Source: Liolophura sinensis
Taxonomy: Eukaryota > Mollusca > Polyplacophora > Chitonida > Chitonidae
NCBI RefSeq assembly: GCF_032854445.1
Contig: NC_088298.1
Coordinates: forward strand, 20,485,295-20,549,294
Direction of reading: 5' to 3'
DNA: 64,000 bases
A program made the translations under genes and the position numbers. Below, one piece after another: positions 24,519 to 37,011 of the stretch. The number at the start of each line of letters is the position of its first letter. Positions within the stretch are counted from its first letter, which is position 1. The notes under the pieces are model-generated. The model made no database searches. It had not been told where the DNA came from and worked only from the letters and a program-made list of their open reading frames with translations.

Positions 24519-25193
24519 ACTCAGCTACAGCCTTAAGGAACCGTATCCTGTATCCCAAATCAACATTTCAATCAGACAGTAAACATACTAGATGAATGAT
24601 GTCCCAACCTCAACAATACATTTGACAATCGTAAATGTTTTCAAAAGTTATACTTCACTGACTGAATTTGTTGAGGATATCAACCAATGCCTACACCAGA
24701 TATACACTATGTTTTAAGTCCATATGAAACAACAACTAATTCTAAACACAACATAAACAGAAAATCACAAAAGGATTGCGAAAGCGGATTTAATTCCCCT
24801 CCACATATTCTAAATACGGACATTCACCCACTTCCCTAATCCTAAACTCTGATGTGGTCAACTGTTCTTTATTGACTATTCGTGTACTTATCCTCTAGCT
24901 ACGTCTTGACATAGCGAAATGTCCTGGAGGACTGGACAAGAGGATTAACTTCGAGACGGTCTGCACAATATATTAAGGGATTTAAGAGTTTGACCACTAA
25001 CCTGGATTAACTATAGATGTTAGTTTGGTCTTTATTGAGTACCGCGAATCAACTCACCGCTTATCTTAAGATCGTAAAAGTTGAAAACAAGCCTGGACCT
25101 GACTACTGACCGCTGACTACGAGGACATTTCAGTCCATGGCCTATATCCAGTTTTAAGGTGGACAAAGGGCATTGCGGTCAACTGGACAATGT
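24519..25193. other. No gene seen
   Basis: Unassigned sequence between a family-D and a family-C element. Confidence 0.5.
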
Positions 25194-25461
25194 AAGTTAA
25201 CACCAATTTTCCTTTTTTTTGTTTTTACAGGCCAGCCAGCACTAATAAACCAAAAAAAGAATAAAAATAAAACTGAGAACTGAGAATCCTCTTTTTTTTG
25301 TCCAATATTGATATTTCTATGATTCTTCCTGTCCTTCAATGGGGATGTGTATGTCTTAAATAGGAAAATATGGCCCAGACAGTTCACATTTCCCACAATC
25401 TTATTCCCTGACGCTAGAAGATTTATTCTTATAACACAATCTGAATTAGTGTGGTCTAAAT
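25194..25461 (+). mobile_element. Family C element copy 2
   Basis: Shares with copy 1, in the same order, CACCAATTTT, GCCAGCACTAATAA, AGAATAAAAATAAAACTGAG, TTCTATGATTCTTCCTGT, TATGTCTTAAATAGGAAA and AATTAGTGTGGTCTAAA. Confidence 0.75.
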
Positions 25462-26410
25462 GGAATCCATTTTTTTAAGAGCAATGTGTAACTTTCATTA
25501 TTGTTACGTGTATGAGTACTTAAATATATATACAATGAAGCTAAATTTTGAATTTTGTCTGCAGGGATAATAGATTAGCCACTGTCTAAAACACCTCCCC
25601 CTATCTCATTCATGGACAAATTAAATTGTTTAATAGCATATGCAGGCAAAATATTAAACCTGACTACATGTGGTTAGGCAGCAAACTGTAAAAATACAGG
25701 TCTTTCATGATTAGTTAAACAAGCGCAAAATTCTCAATTTAGATTTCAATCATATTAATTATACCCAAGCTACGTCAAGATGACAGTCCTGCATCTAAAG
25801 GAATTCTCATGTCGCCAGTCCTCAGTCTAAAGCAATTTTAAAAATTGCAATCACTTCGGGTAGTGCTTAACCTAAAAAAAAAAAATCAGGGTCAACAATT
25901 ATTGTCTTAATCTTGATGCTTTTGTTGATGCAGGGTTTCTCCTCAAGCATGCAACACCCCGTAGCAAGAATTATCACCCAGGCCACCTTTTTCCTTCTTG
26001 GCCGTCAAGAGAACCATCTCTTTCTTGCCTTGATGTTGGCTTGCTAAGTGACCTGGGAACCAAGAGAACAATCAATTGAGAATTCCCTTGTCAAAATAAG
26101 AAAAGAATTCATATTTGAGGAGAATTGGGTGGGGAATTATCTCCGCTCCCTGGTGTTGCTGGGGCAGGGTGCAATCTAGGTGAAAGTGCCCTGGGGGTAG
26201 CAAGGAGAGGGGCTAATCAGATTTCTTCACCGATCTATCCTCAGTTAATAGACGGCGCTCAGTGATTTGATAGTCAATGCAACACACAGCACTATACGCT
26301 ATACTAAACAGAGTGCTGCAAAATTCAACTTTATATTATAAGATAAGCTGTTAAGAGTTGTTTCGGCTGATTGGATGTTAGATGCAGAATACAGGTACAG
26401 TGAATTGTGC
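25462..26410. other. No gene seen
   Basis: Slightly GC-richer stretches at 25920-26060 and 26120-26240. A minus-strand Lys-rich frame at about 25925-26045 (..QHQGKKEMVLLTAKKEKGG..) is short and lacks convincing splice sites. Confidence 0.4.
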
Positions 26411-26745
26411 GTACTGACAGGGTACCTGCAGCAGGCTAACTAATGCAACATCTGCAATATTGTGACATGCTGTCCAATAAAGTACCTGCAACATGCTAAC
26501 CAATGTAGCTAACCAATGCAATATCTGCAATAGTGTGACATGTTGTCCAATACAGTACCTGCAACATGCTAACCAATGTAGCTAACCAATACAATATCTG
26601 CAATAGTGTGACATGCTGTCCAATACAGTACCTGCAACATGCTAACCAATGTACCTAACCAATACAATATCTGTAACAGTGTGACATGCTGTCCAATACA
26701 GTACCTGCAACATGCTAACCACTACAATATCTGCAACAGTGTAAC
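26411..26745. repeat. 73-bp tandem repeat, about 4 units
   Basis: CAGTACCTGCAACATGCTAA recurs with the ACCT landmark at 26484, 26557, 26630 and 26703, exactly 73 bp apart. Each unit also contains an internal near-duplicate GCTAACCAATG/GCTAACCAATA. Units are closely similar. Confidence 0.92.
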
Positions 26746-26980
26746 ATAATATAATATTATTGAATGTATAGAATAGCGAGACTGAAATAAACAGAAAAAA
26801 CATGTCTGAATGTGTGTGTTATCAAAAGATGCATATGTACAAGCATATGAAAAAAATACTTTCAGTTCACAATAGGACTCTCGACAAAAAAAAACGTAAG
26901 AGTTAAGAATCTGTTGCACACACACAATTCTAGAAGCTAGACCTGCACAACATATTTTTTTGCAACATGGATTTAATAAT

Positions 26981-27450
26981 TTACCATTTGGGCTGGAGAA
27001 ATTTTGCACATGAACCGGGTTCTCCGACGTCTGACATAATGCCAAAGACTTCAGGGGTCGGGGAATATTGGGATAGGGGAGGATGTGGGGAAAAAAGGGA
27101 AAGGGAGGATGTGTGAGATGAGGAGAGCTTTGAATTATGAATGTGTCTGTGTATGTCTGAAGGAAGATGAAATGTGTCAGACATTCGGTAATGATGGTGT
27201 TCGGCAGCCATTACTGTAACGCGACCAAAAAAGATACTTGCTCGAACACATCTTGACTTCAAGTGAGCTGTATTGCGCCTCACGCAGATTTGATTGCTCA
27301 CAACTGTCGCACACCTTCTCCTTATCTCATCTAACACCTTCGGGCATCACTCCTTATCGCTTGTTCCTGGATGGTCAGGCAAGGCCTTATCTCTCTCTTA
27401 GACAACTAGATATACTGGCCCACCAGTGTTCTATACATGGGCACTGATGT
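26981..27450. other. GC-richer island with a 118-codon minus frame
   Basis: A minus-strand frame (27337-26981) contains an internal ATG with a good context (GTAATGGCTGCC) and would give a Ser/His/Pro-rich peptide; a plus-strand frame overlaps it. Neither product is recognised. Composition differs from the flanks and no repeat family matches. A promoter/5' exon or regulatory island is possible. Confidence 0.25.
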
Positions 27451-27692
27451 GTCCTTCAAGTAGACTCTTCCAAAAAAGTCAAATGGGTAAATATCAGAAA
27501 GAATCAAACCAAGTTTTACTTTTCTCCAATCCGTTTCAATGTTTTGCATCTTGAAAAGGACTTCCTTTCAAATCTCATTCATTACAAATTTTCTACATAT
27601 TTTTTCCTGTTTTTGGTGAGCCTGATCCTTGAATTGTACATGAGTAAGCGAGTTTGAATGTTTATAGATGACCAATAGCAGTTAGATGGAAT

Positions 27693-27917
27693 TACCCTAC
27701 ATGATCTCTAATTTCGCCCACAAAAATGCATTTTCAATGGCAACTAAATGTCCCAAAATATTATTGTTGGCGCTGAAACTTACAATTTTTCGGTAGAATA
27801 TCATTCCATGTTCCAAGCAAACCTAATAATACCTTTCCAAGCTCAACAGAACTCTCAGAATCAGGAAAAATGGGAAGTTTGTCATGGACGAAATTTATGG
27901 TCACTTATTTATGGGTA
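27693..27917 (-). mobile_element. MITE family B copy 2
   Basis: TACCCTACATGATCTCTAAT at the left; the right end reads GACGAAATTTATGGTCACTT and TATGGGTA, the inverse of the start of the copy at 41448 (TACCCTAAATGACCATAAAT). Termini start and end with TA. Confidence 0.82.
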
Positions 27918-29070
27918 CTTTGCCTCCTAAATATCCTCTTTTTCCAGAAAATTAAAATAAGGACTACAAAGAATTGCAGGTATATATACATGTACAGGAG
28001 CCAGCGTAAGTGACAAAGTCCAGTTTTCTACTCCGAACGATAACCTTTGTACAAAGAATTAAGTCCTTCTTTAACATCACACAACAGCCTATGGATCACA
28101 AAATAGCGCCCAATTCCCAACAATTTGCCTGGAACTGCTCCAACACACTAACTCATTCTTAGAGCTCAAATATGTGTAAAACACACGGAAGTTATCTATC
28201 AGACACGTTCGACGGAAGTGCTTCATTACATCATGCAATAACCTGTTACCTTCTTTTTTAGCCTATCTTAACTTACATAATTCAGTACATGTACATCACT
28301 TTATGGTCTTATCTTTAATTAATACAGACCAAAGGAAATTGCACCTGAAAGATCCTGCTATACACATAAATCAATCGTAATGTTTCATTTCATAATGACA
28401 TTCTTCAAATTCACAAGTAAAATTTAATGTGAATGGCTGTGAAAAGCCTAGGTATTAAAAATGTCAGCGTATCTTGTTTATTCAAAGGATTCATGCAGAG
28501 AATGTACCTCAATGAAGATTTGAAGTATCTGGGAAATAAAGAAAATCATACCAGATAAAAGGCAGAAGATTATTCTTGGGGCATAGCTATTTCTCTTAAT
28601 TATCCCTGTTTTTCTGTCAATGGTTGAAAACATTTTGTACGGACATCATCAAGAGGGAACTTAATTTGAACATATGACTGCTTATAACTACGTATATACA
28701 ACAACTTGACTGCACAAGCTATTTTAGCATAACACTGAAAAGGCAGAATGCCTTTCCAACAGGTTTGTCAATGCCCCCATTACAACCAGAAAGAAACTTG
28801 AAAGAGATGCTGTGAAGACATAAAACTGACCAGTCACGGCTGACTGCATCCCCGCACCAGCCAACTCTTTGATCTTGTGCTGTAGCTGTCATGGAGACTG
28901 CAATTTACAACTCCTGTGCAGGACTACAAGCACAGTTAATAATTGGATTACTATAAAGGGGGGAAAAAAAAAAAACAAATCTAGCTGGGGTAAAGAGTGA
29001 AGTCAGTCTGATCGATGATATCTGATCAGACATGTACAGCCCATGGAGAAGGAACTGGGTTGATACCACG
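27918..29070. other. No gene seen
   Basis: A GC-richer patch at 28825-28900 has a minus-strand frame (QLQHKIKELAGAGMQSAVTG) that could be read as a coiled-coil exon, but the splice donor is non-consensus. Confidence 0.4.
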
Positions 29071-29288
29071 TACCATAAATCTTCCACCTTTTCACTAAAC
29101 CACTTTTTTCAGTGGAATTTATGCATAAAATTGTTATAAAAATGATGCCAGAAATAATTTGTTTCACGTCATTAAAGATGCGAGCTCCACAAAACTGTGG
29201 AATGATTTCATTCCACCCTATAGTTCTCGCAGAATGTTTTGATACATTTTATTGCAGAGGCGGTTGAAAAGAGTGAAGACTTAGGGCA
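29071..29288 (+). mobile_element. MITE family A sub-type copy 1
   Basis: Has family-A-like ends (TACCATAAATCTTCCACC; GTTGAAAAGAGTGAAGACTT) around a different core: TTCAGTGGAATTTATGCAT, AAATGATGCCAGAAAT, ATAGTTCTCGCAGAATGTTT, TTGCAGAGGCGGTTGAAAAG. The same core recurs at 63212-63434. Confidence 0.8.
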
Positions 29289-30244
29289 ACCCATTCTGAT
29301 GTGTCAAAATTTTCAACCTTCAAACCTCGTTAGAATTTTAATGGAAGTTTTGATTCATTTGTCTCCAAAGAGAAACAATTATGGGGTGGTCAAAATAATA
29401 TTTTCCAGGGTCCACATATGGTGCCTACCACTGCAGTTTCAATATTTGCAGAGATTTATATATGGCAATATATCAAAGATGATGCCAACTCCAAACTGTC
29501 ATGTGTAAAACCATGCAAAACAATTGCAAAAAGTGATTTAGCACATGTACATACAAAAAAACTGAAACAAAAAATAACACCAACAGCTAATTTTGACAAG
29601 CTATTAACATATGAAGATTCACTGTCAGTTTGTTTAAAATGGTGATGCATGATGGCAATTAAGCTCTGCAAGAAAAGCAGGTAAGCACTTTTTTCCCCCA
29701 TTTACCATGATGTAGCATTTCTACTTTGTTACAACAACGCCCACACTAAATGTCCATCCTGTAACCTCATTGACAAAATCCCTGCCCCATTAATCCTACA
29801 CTTCCTGTCTTTGTAAAGTTCTGCATTAACACCCCAAGGGGGGCCAGTTTTCATCCAGCTGTTTCATTAGAGCTAAGGTTTGGGAAAGTGGGGGGGGGGG
29901 GGATAGAAGAGGGCAGTGAGGGGGAAGAGGTAATAAATTTACAGCTGTATCTATAGTCTGGACTTTAGCAGTTAAAACATCTGTCAGACCAAGGTTTTAC
30001 TGTCCTCCACACTGTCTACCCTTCATTACCTTATCTCCTCAGTCCTATAAGATTCCCCATATGTCTCTCCTGGCTGCATGCATGTACATGCACAATGAGA
30101 ACAGCCTTTCCCTATGGGAAAAACTGTAGCGTCCTGTAACACTGTTCAGGCAAGTACTTGACATCGTTTGACAATTATTATTACAACCCGCAGTCATATT
30201 TAACTGAAATCATTGTCAGGGAAAGCTACTAACAGAGATAATTA
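29289..30244. other. No gene seen; G-run
   Basis: A run of 13 G lies at 29890-29902 in a purine-rich stretch. Frames here are short and unrecognised. Confidence 0.5.
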
Positions 30245-30255
30245 GCTAATTATAT

Positions 30256-30369
30256 TTATTTAATTATCTGATTGGTGTTTTATGCCATACTCAAGAATAT
30301 TTCACTTACACCTTCAAACGTATGCCGGACAGGAAGCCACCATCAGCTGGATTTGAACTCACAGCCATT
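30256..30369 (-). mobile_element. SINE-1 copy, internally deleted, with 11-bp TSD
   Basis: Tail side TTATTTAATTATCTGATTGG, then TTTATGCCATACTCAAGAAT, and after a deletion GAAGCCACCATCAGCTGGAT and TTGAACTCACAGCCATTG from the head-proximal part. Perfect 11-bp flanking repeats GCTAATTATAT at 30245-30255 and 30370-30380. Confidence 0.9.
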
Positions 30370-30380
30370 GCTAATTATAT

Positions 30381-31077
30381 CTAGATGTACACTGTATTAA
30401 TTAATTGTAAAGTCAAATCTTCTTATAAATAAAGCAACTGTGTTTACACACCACCATGAAAAGGAAGAGTCATTACATACCCTGCTTCACAGGAAGTCTC
30501 AATGCAGAATAGTTTTGGTAAATGCCTGACCACTTACCACTGGTATATGAATGTCGGACTTGACGCTTATATTTCACTTGTACTCTATTCCCTTTCTACT
30601 AATAATTCAATATGTGTATGTAGTTTTATGACCTCAATTTCAGAGACATTCAAATGACACATGATTCACTCTGCATACCCTTCTTTACACCTCGGTTTTA
30701 AATGTCTTGATTTCAGAAGACACTAGCACTGGCCATACTTATTGGAAGGTTTTTTTTTCTCCCAAAGCTGTTTTTTTTTTTTAGGCTCACAGGAAGCAAT
30801 GGTCAGTCAATAGCTCCCAGCTAAGGTTTCTGGACCTTTATGTCAAAAACGTGACCTGTCCTGTTTGGATAACCTGGGCCATCCAATCAGGGCCATCAAG
30901 GTCCCCAACACACCAGTCAGTCAAACACTGGTCATTCAGAGCTGTCCAAATATACAGCCACTGACAGTAAACCTCTCCCTACATGCACATGTATATTGTC
31001 TTTTTTCTGAATGTTCCATTCCCTGTGATTATGGAATTGTATGGCAGAGAGGGCAACAAAAGAGAACTACTAGGCAG
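30381..31077. other. No gene seen
   Basis: Unassigned; two T-runs near 30750-30780. Confidence 0.5.
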
Positions 31078-31298
31078 TACCCTACTTCCTCTACCTTTTC
31101 GCTTATGAAAGAAATACTTTCAGTGCAATTTATGCACATTTTTTATTTGACTTTGGAGACAAATCTATATTAGGTGGAACTGTCAGTATCAATCCTTTAC
31201 AAAAAGTCTAATTTTATCAGTCAACACACAATAACGCCTTCAGAATATGCTTGAAGAAACATCTTGCAAACATGCGAAAGGGTTGCAGAATTACAGTG
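31078..31298 (-). mobile_element. MITE family A copy 8
   Basis: TACCCTACTTCCTCTACC at the left, CAGTGCAATTTATGCACAT, TTGACTTTGGAGACAAATCT, GCCTTCAGAATATGCTTGAA inside, and GGTTGCAGAATTACAGTGA at the right. Confidence 0.88.
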
Positions 31299-31536
31299 AC
31301 CTAGGCAAGTACTGGATGGCGGGCTCTCTGAGTTCAACTGCAGTCTTGGTCTTTTTGTTTTATTTGTAACTACATTAATTCATAACTGCATTAAGCCTTA
31401 TTGTGTCAACCTTATTCTGTTGAAATTTTCTAAAACTTAGCGCAGCTTTAGAATCATTCTATTTGCATTTGATATGAAAATTAAATAGTCAGGTACAAGT
31501 ATTCAAATCTGCAATTTTATGTCTCCAGGATTTATA

Positions 31537-31756
31537 TACTGTAATTCTTCAACATTTTCTCATGTTTGCAAGGTGTTCATGCAAGCATATTCTGAAAGCA
31601 TTATTCTGAGTAGAATGACAACGTTACACTTTTTGTGAAGTTCAGACACTGGGCAATCCAACCAATGTAGTTTTGCTCCAAATTCTCATTATAAATGTGC
31701 ATAAATTGCACTGAAAGTTGCGCTTTCATATGCAAACATGTTAAGGAATTAGGGTA
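31537..31756 (+). mobile_element. MITE family A copy 9
   Basis: TACTGTAATTCTTCAACATT to GTTAAGGAATTAGGGTA: both TA-ended inverted termini are intact, making this one of the best complete copies. It lies only about 240 bp from copy 8 in the opposite orientation. Confidence 0.92.
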
Positions 31757-34300
31757 GAAAGGAAGAGTTGCCTGCAAAAGTGGATGGAGCAAAACTACAT
31801 TATGCTTATTCAATTATATGAAAGCTAGTTTTCTTGAATTTGCTTAAGAAAATAAAGCTACTTCAGCTTCAATTAAACTAACCGAAGTTCACACGAGTAT
31901 ATATTTGAAGGAAAACCCTTTTCTATCCATGATAATCAAACCTTCCAGAGAACAGCAATGCAGAGTTCCACGAGCATGTGTACGCTAATTCAGACACATG
32001 TGTGCATCTTTGATTTTGTCATCAAGGAAATGTCATGAAGAGAAAAAGTCGAATGGGCTTCAGTCAGTAAATTAGATCCAGGTTTCTGTGGCCAAGGAAT
32101 CCAAAAGGATTCACCGCTTAGAACTTTGGGTTTCTTCTGATAATTTGTTTTGACTGGATGAAGCTAAACTTTGAACATGCAGGCACACATGTAGACACAT
32201 GGGTTTTTCTTTTTTACTTTTTAGCTGTGACTAGCAACTCTATGGGTTGACAGCGTTGTTGTGGTTCATGTTTCAGACGGTGTTCTTTTTCCTTTCGATT
32301 GTGGAGTGCACTTTTGAAAAGCTCACGTACTGCAGCTTGTAACTGAACATCCGTCATTTTTTATCATTCTTTCTTTTTTTTTTTGGGGGGGGGCTTTGGT
32401 AATAAAAAGCTCAAATGTTTCTAGCTGAACTTCCAAACTTCTGGTACCTCTTTCTTAATTCCACAGGGACTCACAGGGGCCAAGCTGGACATCTAATTGG
32501 GAAACATGCCGCAGCGAAAAAGACTGGTTAAACATTTATCACACCATACACTTTCACATTCACATCTGCTCTTTACTCTATGGTATTCTTGTTACAACTA
32601 TTTCATGGTAAATAAGAGATGTTCTGACAAACTAATTCACAGCATCACCATACCTGCTTTTTCATGGACTGCTGCCTTTCTTCACTATAATGAAACTCGT
32701 CACATCTTCCTACATAAATATACATGTACATGTCTTTACCTTACTCCAACCCATGCACCCCCCCCCAAAATAAATCGCTCAATCAACAATTTAAAGCAAG
32801 CAATCATTTACATGAAAGAGATATGTTAATTTGTGTGTTGTTGCTTGTTTTCAGATCAAAGTTGTTCCCTTTTTTTTTCTTTCATCATTTATTAATCTTT
32901 TGAATACAAATCCTCGGTTATTTTCTCACAGAAATTCCTGAGCGCAGTTATGTTAAGTGAAACTGTCCAGCACTTGTATGAATACTTTCTCACATACATG
33001 TTTTGCTGGTGTCACATAAACACAGATGGACTCCCCAAACTGCTGCCCCACTCCTAGGCCTAAGTAAAAACACAGCTGTCGCTTTTTTCTGTACACACTC
33101 TCAACATTGCTTATCAACATAACCCCAAAGGGTGTAAAACGAAACTTCTTTTACTGGCACTGAAAAGCTCCCAATTTGTTTCCCAAATACCACAGCAATT
33201 TTTCTCCAGATGTTCCACGGCACGTGCCCCATGACCCCTGGGTGTTACCCAATCAGACAAGGTCACCACATCACATGACACAGCGTGTGACATGTCAACT
33301 GTTACCATATTTGGGCACGTGGATTGGATTATACAGACATGGATGATGACTGTAAGGGACATGGACAGAGAAGGTTGTGCTAGACGCGTGGGGTAAACAA
33401 AAAAAATGAAAAGTGCTCATACTTGTACCTTCTTGAACCTTATTAAATGGTTATACCATGTGTCACACATTTTCACCGCAGGGTTCAGTCTAACTGTGAA
33501 AAAGTTAAGTTCCTACCAAGTGGTGAATAACCAAAACACTCAGCTAAATACAGCACTGCAGGTTAACCGGTTATTAACACAATTAACATAAAAAGGCTTT
33601 TCTTAAGAAAAAATTTGGAAACCCTTGTGCACAGTAAATCTGTCTCTACACATTTCTCTTAGATATTACTACAAAACAAAGCAAAAAAAAAAAACACACA
33701 CACACACACAAACCAAAAAACAATAACACACACAAAAAAACACACACACCCACACAAGTTAGATTTTGAAGGTCTTTAAGCTTTCCTTTGGGTATAACTG
33801 AGGGTTCAAAACTTTACGACTTCAGATTTCTCAGGGACATGATATCCACTTCTTGAGAACATTACAGCATATCCCAGAGACACACAACTATGCCCGTACT
33901 TGAGGACTTTTCTTAGGGACTCTACAGTTTATTAACCTGACAAATACAATCCCCAGACCTTTAAGAGCTCAGATTGTTAATAAGCCTAGATAACCTGGAA
34001 TGTCTCTGGTTACTGATAAATGTACTGACTGAAAACCTGAGCCCCAAACCAGGCTGTCACACTGCAGTGGCTATACCCTTTCTCTAGCTCTCTCATAGCC
34101 ATGGATATACATATACATGTATGCTTACATGAATGACCCACAATTCTGAACCTCACTCACTGTAGCTGATCATCAAGGACATGATCATCTGTTCCTCAAT
34201 TGGCACATTCAGAGAGTTTTATTAACTTCCGAAAGGTGTTTTCAGGTTTGTTGGGACGATAGGGTGATATCCCACAACGGGAAATGCAAATCACAGTACA
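31757..34300. other. No gene seen; CA/A-rich tract
   Basis: Positions 33683-33755 mix A-runs and (CA)n. Frames such as 32497-32829 (110 codons) are unrecognised and AT-rich. Confidence 0.5.
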
Positions 34301-34543
34301 GCGCTAATTGCTCAACCCTTTCAGACATTCCTAAAAACAGTCTAAAAATGAGCAATTTTCAGTACAATTAAATTTTATGGATCTTTTCCCATTGCTTTTC
34401 AAGACAAATCTACATTGGTTGGGTTGGTCTATTCCAGGGCTTCACGCAAAGTATACTTTTATCTGTCCACGCAAAATAATGCCCTCACAATATGCTTGAA
34501 CAAACACCGTGCACACATGCGAAAAGGCTGAAGTATTACAGTA
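34301..34543 (-). mobile_element. MITE family A copy 10
   Basis: GCGCTAATTGCTCAACCC at the left; TACATTGGTTGGGTTGGTC, TTCACGCAAAGTATACTTTT and ATATGCTTGAACAAACACC inside; GGCTGAAGTATTACAGTA at the right. Confidence 0.85.
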
Positions 34544-35939
34544 ACAATAATTATCTTATTTACTTTATTCGCCATTAAAAAAAAAACAATATTTGGGTTG
34601 AATTTTTAGGTGACATATATTAAATATCATCCCATCCCTCGTCTGTATTGATGTATTGAACTCCAGTCTTGATTATCCCTGTATCAATGTACATGTGACA
34701 AAAAAAAAAAGAAAATTTCAACCTCCCAATTTTTGTTCACTATAAAGCAGTAATTCAGACCGCAGAAACCATTTCCCTATTTGATACACAGACTATAACC
34801 ACTTTGACGATGCTTTCTCTACTTCCGATACATGTACATGTCCCGTTGTCTTGTATAGTTTTAATGATAAAGTCATAGAGTGCCAACGTCCAAATGCTCA
34901 ATCCATGTTATGCTGAACACAGAATCGGTATAGGGACAATTTCCTCACATTTTTTGGGGTAAAATTTCGGCTCAATCCCTGGCGTCTTGAGCAAACTGAA
35001 TACTTCAGTGAGTAATCTGTATGAATGCATTAATAACAAGCCTTGTAAATACAAACTTCAGCGAGTCAAGATGAAGTTGAGCGTAAATCGCACAGACCAT
35101 TCTGCGATTTTAACGCCTATTTCATACGGATGATCAACCAAAGGTTGGGTGGGCATGATAAAAAATACAGATGTCGGAGTTGTCTGGTAACTGAATCGTA
35201 ACATTAACAAAAAAAAAAATAAACTCAACAAGAAACATCCATACTATCTTCACAGCTTTGAAGACAAGTTTACGCCCTTTGAGAATTGTGAGAGGGGTGG
35301 GAGAGCCATTCACGGAGCGACGCTTCCTTAGCATGCTATTAAGTGAATTTTCACCCATGAGTGAAAGGCGTAAACCAAATCTGGTCTATCACAAATGCTA
35401 ATATCCTTGGGCAATGTTGGATATGACAAAGAAACATAAACAAAATCTATGCCCCTTTTCACACGCATTTAACTTGCGTAATGCGTTTTGACGTAGATGT
35501 TACACATGTGATATGTCAATTGATACAATATAAATGTGCAGTTTGACAAGAAATAAAACAAACAAACAAAAAAACACCTATGGGAAGTATTTAGGAAGAG
35601 TTTATTTTTGTGGTGTATATGTAACTCTAAACTTTCAAAATTTTCACAATTCTATTTTATTTCTAAACTTTCATTTTAATGTGACATTAAACAGCTAGAA
35701 AAGCCTTCCAATAAGATTCAGTAATTAAATAACCAACAACAGCAACATGGTTCCATCAGCTCTGAAAGCACTTCCTCCATCTTAATAACATGTTCATGGA
35801 TGATTTTTCTTAATGTTAATAGTAAATATATTTTATTTACCAAATTATGTCTAAAGAAGAGTGAACAGTTTATGTATCAAGAAAAGTTGTCCTTACTTAT
35901 AAAATAATGACAGATCCCCTTTCAAAAGCTTCATATTGA
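34544..35939. other. No gene seen
   Basis: Unassigned AT-rich sequence. Confidence 0.5.
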
Positions 35940-36170
35940 CTTATTGTTTTTTTACTCCGTACTCAAGAAGACATCATTATTAGTTACAGGAAACCGAGCA
36001 AAACCGGGGAGAAACCAACTGAGTTTGCTGCCAGGCCTTCCCACACACACCTGGAGAAGAAGACAGCATGAGCTGGACTTGAACTCAAAGCGACCGCATT
36101 GGTGATCATGAGAGGCTCATGACTCTTTGTGCGGTGCTAGCACGTCAACGACTTGGCCACGGAGGCCTCC
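35940..36170 (-). mobile_element. SINE-1 copy, near full length with tRNA-related head
   Basis: On minus the head reads GGAGGCCTCCGTGGCCAAGT, with an A-box-like GTGGCCAAGTCGTTGACG and a B-box-like GAGTTCAAGTCC, followed by the SINE-1 body and a decayed tail. Together with 54140-54351 it shows that SINE-1 is tRNA-derived and was once transcribed by RNA polymerase III (family knowledge). Confidence 0.88.
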
Positions 36171-36496
36171 TAGTCTATTGCTAAGTAACACATTACTTCA
36201 ATAACTATGCTGAACATGGCAATTAATTCAACTGTTCAGCTTCAAACCGCACTAAAGTTTTAATTTTTAGGTACAGGCATTGAGTACCAGCCTACTTCAT
36301 TTCACCTGAAGTTTCGTATAAAAAAAAGGGCATTTTCAGATACACATAAAAGCCTTAAAAAGATAATTTTCATGCCAACATAAATTTTCTTGTTAGGAAA
36401 TCAATCAAACTTCACAAAAAACTGCTCAGTGGGACTATAAGTTGGATGAATCAATCAGTATCAAGCAAAATGTATCACTTGAACAATGTTGAACTT

Positions 36497-36712
36497 TCCT
36501 TCTAATTCTTCAACCTTTCGTCTGTTTGCAAGGTGTTTATTCAAGCATATTCTGGAGACATTATTCCGTGTTGACTTATAAAATTATACTTTCTGTGAAG
36601 CTCTGAATCTGGCCAAGCAATGTAATTTTGTCCCCAAAATCAAATTAAAAATGTGTATAAATTGCACTTAATGTTGTTCCTCCATATGCGAAGTGGTTGA
36701 GGACCTAGGGTA
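36497..36712 (+). mobile_element. MITE family A copy 11
   Basis: TTCTAATTCTTCAACCTTTC start, GCAAGGTGTTTATTCAAGCA, TTTCTGTGAAGCTCTGAATC, AATGTGTATAAATTGCACTT and GGTTGAGGACCTAGGGTA at the end. Confidence 0.88.
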
Positions 36713-36829
36713 GGTGAAATACAGTGATTCAGGTTTAGCAGAGTTGATCTAGGCCTTCAGCACATGTCAGGTTAGGTCAATACTTACAACTGTATCTATG
36801 GAGGTGCTCTGATTTCACCCAATGCCAAG

Positions 36830-37011
36830 TTGTCCATGTTCTCCTATACTCAAATTTCTACTGATCTTTGAAAGGTGGTCTGAGCTTTGCTTGATAGGTA
36901 TGATATTGGAATAGAGCAATGAAAGCTTCAGCACAAAAAGTAATATTTTGTGACATTTATTTGCCTATAAAATACACTATTTTGAGTCAAATTTTAAGTC
37001 ATTTACCCTAC
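36830..37011 (+). mobile_element. MITE family B copy 3, partial
   Basis: Shares ATTTTGTGACATTTATTTGC, AATACACTATTTTGAGTCAA and a terminal AAGTCATTTACCCTA with the copy at 41448, but the left terminus is not recognisable. Confidence 0.55.

Noticed and set aside
28825-28900. Minus-strand exon encoding QLQHKIKELAGAGMQSAVTG
   Set aside because: Attractive coiled-coil wording, but the donor is GTCAGT and the acceptor is weak; a stop lies just upstream.
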